Of a stretch of 11,316 bases of DNA, positions 1-5,923 are shown in pieces; positions within the stretch are counted from its first letter, which is position 1, and every line of letters begins with the position of its first letter. The notes beneath the pieces are model-generated. The model was not told the origin of the DNA. It searched no databases and was given only the letters and a program-made list of their open reading frames with translations. Where the stretch lies: NCBI GenBank assembly GCA_003249275.1, contig QKJO01000245.1:1-11316 (forward strand). The letters run 5' to 3'. Source of the DNA: Spirochaetaceae bacterium. GTDB lineage: Bacteria; Spirochaetota; Spirochaetia; Spirochaetales_E; Spirochaetaceae_B. Made by a program: the position numbers and the translations under genes.

Positions 1-708
1 GCCCTCCCCGGCGGACACGGCCAGTGTTTCCGAGTTCTGAAGGAGATCTGGACATCCCTGTTTGACAGAGGCATCCGGTTTATATCCCTGGGGAATATAG
101 ACAATCTCGGATATCTTCCCGACCCTCTGGAACTGGCGATCCTGGCCGTCAGGAAGAGTCCCGCGGGTTTTGACGAATCCTATAAAACCGCTGTGGATGT
201 CAAAGGCGGGATTCTGGTGAACCTGGCCGACGGATCCATGAACTGTGTGGATCTCGGGGTTGGAATCAGTTATGAAGAAGCAGCCGTCCTTGAATCCAGG
301 GGTAAAAAGATTCTCTTCAACTGCGGATCGGGACTTTTCAACCTCACCTGGCTTCTCGAAAACATCGACAGGATCATTGCAAATCTGCCTCTGCGGTTCA
401 GCGACCAGAACAAGGACGCCGGTTTGTACTCTCAGGCGGAGCAAGTGACCTGGGAGGTTATAGGAATGATCGATGATCCTCTCATCTTTGCCGTGGACAA
501 GTATGAACGTTTTCTGGCGGCAAAAATGCTTCTTGAAAATATACTGACATCCGGAATCAGGCTGGATGATACCTCTTTCCCGGACGGGGAGGAAACGGGA
601 GAACTGGCTGAGACAGCCCGTCTCCTGCACAGAGGTCTCAGGAATCTCCTGGAGACCAGGTACGGTCTTTCCATGAAAGACGGAATCTGGAATAATGCAG
701 AAAAATAG
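1..708 (+). CDS. UDPGP-family nucleotidyltransferase (UDP-sugar pyrophosphorylase-like), C-terminal part
   Basis: The reading frame is open from base 1, so the N-terminus lies outside the window; 235 residues and a TAG stop are visible. Near the visible start is a GGHGQ segment, followed by RFISLGNIDNLGYLPDP, which matches the family pattern of a Gly-rich stretch and then G-N-x-D-N before a D-P. This is the uridine nucleotide and metal-binding core of the UDPGP family, which makes UDP-glucose, UDP-GlcNAc or UDP-galactose from UTP and a sugar-1-phosphate in the cytoplasm. A later LFNCGSGLFNL stretch and the YERFLAAK segment fit the family's sugar-binding and C-terminal regions. Which sugar is used cannot be read from this fragment. 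The gene stops 17 bases before hisI, whose SD-like AAGGA lies in that gap, so the two are probably cotranscribed. The family assignment is fairly secure and the substrate is unknown. Confidence 0.75.
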   Translation, partial: ALPGGHGQCFRVLKEIWTSLFDRGIRFISLGNIDNLGYLPDPLELAILAVRKSPAGFDESYKTAVDVKGGILVNLADGSMNCVDLGVGISYEEAAVLESRGKKILFNCGSGLFNLTWLLENIDRIIANLPLRFSDQNKDAGLYSQAEQVTWEVIGMIDDPLIFAVDKYERFLAAKMLLENILTSGIRLDDTSFPDGEETGELAETARLLHRGLRNLLETRYGLSMKDGIWNNAEK

Positions 709-725
709 TAAAAAAGGATGACAGT

Positions 726-1115
726 ATGGCAGAGTGTCCCCTGGATTTTGAAAAGTCAAACGGACTGATTCCCGTAATCGTGCAGGATTCAGAAACCAGA
801 GAGATATTGATGCAGGCCTATATCAACAAAGAGGCCTGGGATGAATCGATCCGAACCTCACGGGGAGTGTACTTTTCAAGAAGCAGGGGAAAGCTCTGGA
901 GAAAGGGAGAATCCTCGGGTAATGTGCAGGAGCTGAAAGAGATACGGGTGGACTGTGACAACGACTCGGTCATTTTCATGGTCCGTCAGATCGGCGGCGC
1001 AGCCTGCCACACTGGTCACAGAAGCTGTTACTACCGGGTCTGGAAAAACGACCGGCTTGTGGAAACGGATGCTCCTGTTTTTGATCCGGAAGAGGTCTAT
1101 GGCGGACAGCACTGA
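726..1115 (+). CDS. hisI: phosphoribosyl-AMP cyclohydrolase
   Basis: HisI opens the purine ring of phosphoribosyl-AMP to give ProFAR, the third step of histidine synthesis, in the cytoplasm. The 129-residue length is normal for the monofunctional enzyme; no HisE pyrophosphohydrolase domain is fused. Signature segments are present in order: FSRSRGKLWRKGESSGN at about residues 50-66, D76-C77-D78-N79-D80 (Mg-binding aspartates plus a Zn-ligand cysteine) and CHTGHRSC at 94-101, which supplies the other two zinc cysteines. The ATG at 726 follows an AAGGA at 7-base spacing. The gene lies between a UDPGP-like gene and a CxxCxxCC protein gene, with no other his gene in the window, so it is outside any his cluster visible here. 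Identity is secure. Confidence 0.97.
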   Translation: MAECPLDFEKSNGLIPVIVQDSETREILMQAYINKEAWDESIRTSRGVYFSRSRGKLWRKGESSGNVQELKEIRVDCDNDSVIFMVRQIGGAACHTGHRSCYYRVWKNDRLVETDAPVFDPEEVYGGQH

Positions 1116-1614
1116 TCATACCTGCGCCGAGTACAGAAATCTTCTGAATCAGGCCGCCCGGAAGTACAGTGAAAACAGAAAATATATAAAAAAACTCAAA
1201 AAACAGAACTCCGGCTGTGTGGATAGCCTTATGAGAGAGCTTCATGATGAAGTTTTTTCAAGGATTGACTGTCTCAAGTGCAGCAACTGCTGCCGTGGAA
1301 CCGGTCCGCTGCTGAGAGAGCGGGATATTACCAGACTTTCAAGAACCCTGAAGATGAAACCGGGTGTTTTCAGCGAAACCTATCTCAGAATTGATGAGGA
1401 GGGGGATTATATTTTCAAAGCCCTCCCCTGCCCTTTCATACTTGAGGACAACTTCTGTATGGTCTATGCCGACCGGCCCGGAGCCTGCAGGGACTATCCC
1501 CACAGCGACACCATGTCACTGAAGAAATACAGTCCCCAGATGCTTGAGAACACGAGGATCTGCCCCGCTCTTTATCTTATTTTTGAAGAAATGAAGGTGA
1601 AACTGCCCCTTTGA
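1099..1614 (+). CDS. YkgJ-type CxxCxxCC cysteine-cluster protein
   Basis: This 171-residue protein carries C58-x2-C61-x2-C64-C65, then the segment PCPFILEDNFCMVYADRPG and ACRDYP with C111, C120 and C130, and a late C155. This is the pattern of the YkgJ/UPF0153 family, annotated as putative zinc- or iron-binding proteins. The eight cysteines look like metal-cluster ligands, but the biochemical function is not established. The N-terminal 40 residues are basic and helical (KKLKKQ). I chose the ATG at 1099: it has GAAGAGG just upstream, whereas an in-frame ATG at 955 would overlap deep into hisI and add an extension unlike the family. The start overlaps the end of hisI by 17 bases, which suggests translational coupling. 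The stop lies only 17 bases from the stop of the convergent M23 gene. Confidence 0.85.
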   Translation: MADSTDHTCAEYRNLLNQAARKYSENRKYIKKLKKQNSGCVDSLMRELHDEVFSRIDCLKCSNCCRGTGPLLRERDITRLSRTLKMKPGVFSETYLRIDEEGDYIFKALPCPFILEDNFCMVYADRPGACRDYPHSDTMSLKKYSPQMLENTRICPALYLIFEEMKVKLPL

Positions 1615-1631
1615 AGAGCAGCTTTTTAAAC

Positions 1632-3116
1632 CTAATACCCCTCTTCTTCTGAACTGATCCGCTGATAGGGATTCAGCCTGTCAAAATTGCCGTAAGGGCT
1701 GGTTTCGCTTCCTTTGGAAGAATAGACTCTCAACTCGAAATGCAGATGAGGACCGGTTGATTTTCCCGAGTTTCCGATCTGACCGATCATATCTCCCGCC
1801 CGAACCTGAAGTCCTTCCTCAACCGAATTGATGTTCTGCATATGGGCATAGAAACTGGTCCAGAACAGAGCATCGGGAAAGAGAGCCCTGACTTCCGGAG
1901 TTATCTCATGCCTGACTTCGGCATTCCAGCCGTATACCCAGTCGAATCCGGCCTTCATAACAGTACCGTCATAGACTGACTGGATCGTTCCGGGCAGAGA
2001 GCTGTCCCTGATGATCTCATTGTTCTCGGAAATCCGGATAATGTTGTCCAGATTGATCAGATCCACAGCCAGATGAGGTTTGATTCCGCCGTATCCCAGG
2101 GGAGACAGTCTTCTTTCAATGAATCCGCTGGAGATCATGAATACATTTTCATCATCGGCATGACCAGAACTTACGGGAAGAATCAGTCCGGGAATGGCGG
2201 GTTCAAAATTGGACATGGACAGTCTGTTGTTTCTGTCCGTTGCCATCAGCGTCTCAGCCTGCTCGTTGTTCTCGGGAAGACGGGACATCTGATAGACCAT
2301 TTCGCCGTAGGTTCCGGCTTCATCGATTCTGTCGGCCAGATATTCATAGGCCCTGGCACGGGAGCTGCTGGATCTAGGAAAGCGGGACGCCAGCCAGCGC
2401 AGGTTCATGGCAGTCTGCTTTTTGTTGAATTCAAAGGCTTCCTGTTCCTGAAACACATCAGACTTCAGCCCGCTCAGCTCCTGATTGATCCTGTTCAACT
2501 CGGAACTCAGGGCCTGAATGGTACCGTTGTTGTTCTCAGATGTCGTCGCAATGACATCGTTCAGGGTCAGTACCGTTTTAAGCATCCGGCCGTACTGCAT
2601 TGTTGAGATGAAAATTGTAAGAAAAAGGCCGGCCATGACAAGCCCTGCCGCTGCCAGAGTAAAGACTCTTGACGATTTGTTCTTCAGCAGATGAGAGACA
2701 CCGGAGGGGAGAGTCTCCCGGGGTGTGACAGGGATATCGAAACGGGAAGCCTGCCCCGCCCTGATGGATTCAAGACGGTCATGGAGATCCGCAAGTTCCA
2801 GAGAAACGGTCTCATCTGTAAGGGCTATGCTGTTTCTGTTTGCATTGCCCAGAGTCCATCCCTCGCTGTTGAAGAATACCCAGTGCCGGTGGGTCATCCT
2901 GCTGCCGGCTACTGTCAGAATCTGTTCATCAAGAACAAGAGACTGCTTGTTGATCTCGGAAAGAGACATGGAATAGGTGCAGGACTCACCGTTGATCAAA
3001 GTCTGGTTTTCAAGTCTGACAAGAGCGCTGCTGCGTCCGTCCAGAAATTGATGGATCATGTGACAGATCCTGTTTATGATGACTTCATTTTTTAATTCGT
3101 TGGCAGAAATAGACAT
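1632..3116 (-). CDS. membrane-anchored M23 (LytM-type) metallopeptidase with cytoplasmic N-terminal region and coiled coil
   Basis: This 494-residue protein is predicted to cut peptide cross-links of peptidoglycan in the periplasm. Residues 1-150 are hydrophilic with no signal peptide. Residues about 151-172 form one hydrophobic transmembrane segment, and about 185-235 form a coiled coil (LNDVIATT through EQEAFEF). The C-terminal M23 domain spans about 310-485. Its zinc and catalytic residues are visible: H348 and D352 in HLAVD (the usual form is HxGxD, so the glycine is alanine here), H425 in FYAH, and H457/H459 in GPHLHFE. It therefore looks catalytically intact, unlike degenerate LytM activators. 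Topology is inferred as N-in/C-out. About 70 residues separate D352 from H425, including extra sequence around EVRHEITPEVRALFP. The ATG at 3116 has AGGAG close by and AAGGA further upstream. It lies downstream of the DAHP synthase gene on the same strand, 152 bases away. Confidence 0.88.
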   Translation of the reverse strand: MSISANELKNEVIINRICHMIHQFLDGRSSALVRLENQTLINGESCTYSMSLSEINKQSLVLDEQILTVAGSRMTHRHWVFFNSEGWTLGNANRNSIALTDETVSLELADLHDRLESIRAGQASRFDIPVTPRETLPSGVSHLLKNKSSRVFTLAAAGLVMAGLFLTIFISTMQYGRMLKTVLTLNDVIATTSENNNGTIQALSSELNRINQELSGLKSDVFQEQEAFEFNKKQTAMNLRWLASRFPRSSSSRARAYEYLADRIDEAGTYGEMVYQMSRLPENNEQAETLMATDRNNRLSMSNFEPAIPGLILPVSSGHADDENVFMISSGFIERRLSPLGYGGIKPHLAVDLINLDNIIRISENNEIIRDSSLPGTIQSVYDGTVMKAGFDWVYGWNAEVRHEITPEVRALFPDALFWTSFYAHMQNINSVEEGLQVRAGDMIGQIGNSGKSTGPHLHFELRVYSSKGSETSPYGNFDRLNPYQRISSEEEGY

Positions 3117-3159
3117 AATCTCCTGTTCCTTGAGTTTGCGGAAAGAAGAATAAATTTTT

Positions 3160-3189
3160 AGGGGAATTCGTTCAAGAACAAAATCCCCT
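3160..3189. promoter_or_regulatory. 30-bp two-part dyad upstream of the M23 gene
   Basis: The sequence reads AGGGGA-ATTC-GTTC-AA-GAAC-AAAA-TCCCCT: outer 6-base arms and inner 4-base arms are each perfectly complementary about the same AA centre, with 4-base unmatched spacers of equal length. It sits 44-73 bases upstream of the M23 start. A consensus TTGACA on the minus strand (3206-3211) lies just upstream, so a 17-base spacer would place the -10 over the right outer arm, where it does not resemble TATAAT. The 2-base centre argues against an RNA hairpin using the inner arms and favours a two-fold protein-binding site. No U-run follows, so it does not look like a terminator. The symmetry is seen directly; the role is inference. 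Confidence 0.35.
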
Positions 3190-3268
3190 GAATTCGAATA
3201 TTTCCTGTCAAAACAACGGATTAATCACATCCCTGAACGGATGCGGTACCACCGGAAGATAGGTTTTT

Positions 3269-4324
3269 CTATTTCAGCCCGTCTCCCAGTATGTCATAGG
3301 CATTCCCGAGGATTTCCTCGGTTGTTTCGAAGGAAATACAGGCATCCGTAATGGATACGCCGTAGGAGAGCTGGCTTTTATCTTCAGGTATGGACTGTTT
3401 GCCCTCATGAATATTGCTTTCAAGCATGAATCCGACGATGGAATCCCGACCGCGCCTGCGCTGTTCCATGATGGAATTCATGACCCTTTCCTGACGGAAA
3501 TACTTTTTACCGGAGTTCTCGTGACTGCAGTCTATAAGCATCACCGGTCTCAATCCCTCCTTGATCAGGATCTCTTCCGTATCCTCAATGATCTCCTCAT
3601 AGTAGTTGGGACCGTGCTTTCCGCCCCGCAGAATCGGATGACCCGTCTTGTTTCCCAGGGTGCTGAGGACACAGGTCTGCCCCGACTTGTCGATTCCAAT
3701 AAAACTGTGGGGATGCATGGCGGAATGGATTCCGTTAATGGCGACATCCATGCTGCCGTCGGTACCGTTTTTGAAACCCACCGGCATGGATAATCCGCTT
3801 GTGAGCTCTCTGTGAGTCTGGGATTCGGTTGTTCTGGCACCGATGGCGGCCCAGGAGATAAGATCGGAAATGTACTGGGGTACGATGGGGTCAAGAATCT
3901 CCGAACCGGCGGGAAGACCCATCTCATTGATATCGAGGAGGAGTTTTCTGGCCAGACGAAGTCCCTTTTCCAGCTTGTAGCTGTCATCCAAATCGGGATC
4001 CAGGATCAGACCTCTCCAGCCGAGGGCGGTACGCGGCTTTTCAAAGTAGACTCTCATGATGATGCAGAGCCTCTCCTTGAACTTTTCCCTCAGCTTGACA
4101 AGCCGTCCGGCATATTCCAGAGCAGCCGCAGGATCATGGATGGAACAGGGGCCTACGATGGCAAGCATCCTCTTGTCCTTCTTCTCAAGAATATCACGGA
4201 CTTCCTTACGGTGGGAGATGATGTGATTCTTCAAAGCATCATTGACAGGAAACTCATCTTTCAATACCTCTGGCGATACAAGCGGCATTATTGACGAGAT
4301 ATTGGCATCGTTCAGTTTTTCCAT
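3269..4324 (-). CDS. 3-deoxy-7-phosphoheptulonate (DAHP) synthase, class I AroG/F/H type
   Basis: The enzyme condenses phosphoenolpyruvate and erythrose 4-phosphate to DAHP, the first committed step of the shikimate pathway. Its 351 residues match E. coli AroG (350) almost end to end. Visible motifs are GPCSIHDP with metal ligand C60, MRVYFEKPRTALGWRG (substrate binding) at 90-105, GARTTESQ at 162-169, GFKNGTDGS at 183-191 and ILRGGK. The other metal ligands align at H268, E302 and D327. The feedback region has G210 in HSFIGI, where Phe-type AroG has Ser, so tyrosine (or possibly tryptophan) control is more likely than phenylalanine control. The ATG at 4324 has AGGG 8 bases upstream. It is divergent from nagZ and 152 bases upstream of the M23 gene. 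The symbol is left blank because the isozyme type is not proven. Confidence 0.96.
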   Translation of the reverse strand: MEKLNDANISSIMPLVSPEVLKDEFPVNDALKNHIISHRKEVRDILEKKDKRMLAIVGPCSIHDPAAALEYAGRLVKLREKFKERLCIIMRVYFEKPRTALGWRGLILDPDLDDSYKLEKGLRLARKLLLDINEMGLPAGSEILDPIVPQYISDLISWAAIGARTTESQTHRELTSGLSMPVGFKNGTDGSMDVAINGIHSAMHPHSFIGIDKSGQTCVLSTLGNKTGHPILRGGKHGPNYYEEIIEDTEEILIKEGLRPVMLIDCSHENSGKKYFRQERVMNSIMEQRRRGRDSIVGFMLESNIHEGKQSIPEDKSQLSYGVSITDACISFETTEEILGNAYDILGDGLK

Positions 4325-4445
4325 TTCATTTTCCCTTCATTTCATACTGCCCCATTCGGGAACCCGGAATTGCGGAGTTTTTTAAACTATCCGTATGGAG
4401 GTAAAATTAAAAATGGTCTAAATTATCAAAAATAGCAATACATCA
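4325..4445. other. divergent intergenic region between DAHP synthase and nagZ
   Basis: These 121 AT-rich bases must hold promoters for both divergent genes. On the plus strand TAAAAT at 4402-4407 is a plausible -10 for nagZ, but I see no good -35 at proper spacing. No clear minus-strand promoter stands out. A near-perfect inverted repeat lies at 4354-4370 (ATTCGGG-AA-CCCGGAAT, one extra G), in the expected leader of the DAHP synthase transcript. No attenuator-like terminator or leader peptide is visible. Confidence 0.35.
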
Positions 4446-5786
4446 ATGGGGTTTTCGTTGAAACGGCTTTTTTCTGTCATCGCGCTCTCTTTAGCACTCC
4501 TTTTATCCTGTAAAACCGGTCAGGATCTGACCGTTTTTGAGAATTCCCCGATAGGGGAAACCCCTGCAGAGGCTGTTAGCGGGACTGTTGAATCCGAAGA
4601 TCAGTTCGACTATAAGACGGCCGGGCTTTACAGCAGGCTCACCGATGGTGAGAAATCTGCTCTGATCATGGATATTGTCAACCGGATGAGTACGGATGAA
4701 AAGATAGGACAGCTGTTCATTCTGGCCGTCAGGCATACGGACTATGGAAAACCGGCACTGAAAGTAGATGAAACGGTCGCTTCCTTTGTACGCAAATACA
4801 GACCCGGTGGAATCATTCTCTTTTCTCTGAATTTTGAATCCCCCCTTCAGACGATCAAACTGATCCGTGACCTGCAGGAAACAAGCGCTTATCCCCTCTT
4901 TATTACAACCGATGAGGAAGGCGGCAAGGTCAGCCGTCTTGGAAAATCCGAACAGATGGGTGTCATCTCCCTGCCTCCGGCTGAAGAAATGGCCGCATAC
5001 TCCCGGGCAGAGCTGATTGAACAGGCATCAGAAGTTCTGGGAATGGACATGAAGGAACTGGGATTCAACATGAACATGGCTCCCGTTGCCGATGTTGTCG
5101 TTCCGGGGAAGTACAATCCCATAGGCAACAGGTCCTTCGGCAGCGATCCCGAACTCACGGGAGATTTGACGGCTGCCTCGGTCAGGGGTTTTCAGAAGGC
5201 GGGCATCGCCCCCGTGCTGAAGCATTTTCCCGGTCACGGGAATGTGGGAGGAGACAGTCATAACGGAGCTGTCACTTCCAGAAGCACCCGTGAGGAGTTC
5301 TATACAAGAGATTTTATACCCTTTATGAAGGGCATAGAGGCTGGTTGTCCCTTTGTCATGATCGGACACATTTCGGCCCCCGCCCTGACAAACCGGGACG
5401 AACCGGCTTCCCTGTCCTATGAAATTCAGACCCGTATCCTGAGAAAAGAACTCGGTTTTCGGGGCCTCATCATCACCGATGCCATGGATATGGGAGCCAT
5501 CAAGAATATCTATTCTTCAGGAACAGCCGCACTCAAGGCGTTTCAGGCGGGAACAGATATCATTCTTATGCCTGAAAATATTCCGGAAGCTCAGTTCTCA
5601 TTGAAAAAAGCACTTGAATCCGGTGAACTGACACAGGAGAGACTGGATGAATCTGTCATTCGTATCCTCAAAGTGAAAATAGACAATGGTCTGTTCGATC
5701 GGAATGCGGCGTCAGAGACCGGATATGACTTAAAAGTGCGCAGCGAGCGCCACCAACTTCTGACAAACTCATTAAATTCACAGTAA
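4446..5786 (+). CDS. nagZ: NagZ-type beta-N-acetylhexosaminidase (GH3), predicted lipoprotein
   Basis: The protein is predicted to remove terminal beta-linked N-acetylglucosamine from peptidoglycan fragments. From the ATG it is 446 residues. Residues 1-22 are a lipoprotein signal: basic start, hydrophobic VIALSLALLL and lipobox LLSC with C22, followed by a polar linker to about residue 65. The GH3 barrel shows TTDEEGG (154-160), NMNMAPVADV, KHFPGHG (259-265), the NagZ-specific loop D270-S271-H272 (His as general acid/base) and ITDAMDMGAI with nucleophile D345. The second GH3 domain is absent, as in NagZ. The ATG at 4446 has no clear SD. An in-frame TTG at 4458 has GGGG 6 bases upstream and would give a compact signal MKRLFSVIALSLALLLSC, so the true start may be 4458. 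E. coli NagZ is cytoplasmic, so the lipid anchor is notable. Family secure; export well supported. Confidence 0.92.
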   Translation: MGFSLKRLFSVIALSLALLLSCKTGQDLTVFENSPIGETPAEAVSGTVESEDQFDYKTAGLYSRLTDGEKSALIMDIVNRMSTDEKIGQLFILAVRHTDYGKPALKVDETVASFVRKYRPGGIILFSLNFESPLQTIKLIRDLQETSAYPLFITTDEEGGKVSRLGKSEQMGVISLPPAEEMAAYSRAELIEQASEVLGMDMKELGFNMNMAPVADVVVPGKYNPIGNRSFGSDPELTGDLTAASVRGFQKAGIAPVLKHFPGHGNVGGDSHNGAVTSRSTREEFYTRDFIPFMKGIEAGCPFVMIGHISAPALTNRDEPASLSYEIQTRILRKELGFRGLIITDAMDMGAIKNIYSSGTAALKAFQAGTDIILMPENIPEAQFSLKKALESGELTQERLDESVIRILKVKIDNGLFDRNAASETGYDLKVRSERHQLLTNSLNSQ

Positions 5787-5831
5787 AATCCTGAAATTCT
5801 TATACAAAGCTGAAAATCTCACCTAAAATCA

Positions 5832-5843
5832 ACAATTAATTGT
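5832..5843. repeat. 12-bp perfect palindrome upstream of the ilvB promoter
   Basis: ACAATTAATTGT is a perfect 12-base palindrome. It lies 23 bases upstream of the predicted -35 of ilvBN, in a very AT-rich stretch, where an activator or repressor site would be placed. AT-rich palindromes of this length can arise by chance, so the regulatory role is weak inference. Confidence 0.3.
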
Positions 5844-5866
5844 AGATATTTAAAGATTCACTTATA

Positions 5867-5895
5867 TTGACCTCCAAATTATTATACTCTAAGAT
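5867..5895 (+). promoter_or_regulatory. sigma-70-type promoter for ilvBN
   Basis: TTGACC (-35, 5867-5872), a 17-base spacer and TAAGAT (-10, 5890-5895) lie upstream of ilvB. The expected transcription start, near 5902, leaves a leader of only about 22 bases before the ATG at 5924. That is too short for a leader-peptide attenuator, T-box or riboswitch, so control is probably at initiation or on the enzyme. An AGGAGG SD is at 5914-5919. Confidence 0.6.
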
Positions 5896-5923
5896 GTGAA
5901 TACCCTAATTTTCAGGAGGCACC

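Noticed and set aside
955..1098. Longer N-terminal extension of the CxxCxxCC protein starting at ATG 955
   Set aside because: It would overlap hisI by about 160 bases, has no family-like sequence in the extension, and the ATG at 1099 has its own purine-rich site.
1603..1634. Possible bidirectional terminator between the CxxCxxCC and M23 genes (GAGCAGCTTTTT)
   Set aside because: The arms do not form a stable GC stem, so the T-run alone is not enough to call a terminator.
2073..2606. Long plus-strand open frame inside the M23 gene
   Set aside because: It is antisense to a well-supported gene, with no recognisable family sequence and no convincing ribosome site.
3220..3250. CATCC/GGATG stem downstream of the DAHP synthase gene as a terminator
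   Set aside because: Only about 5 pairs and no U-run on the transcribed strand; M23 may be partly read through from upstream.
4395..4421. Mini-frame MEVKLKMV between the DAHP synthase and nagZ genes
   Set aside because: Eight codons with no SD in front and no regulatory codon run or attenuator hairpin after it; most likely chance.
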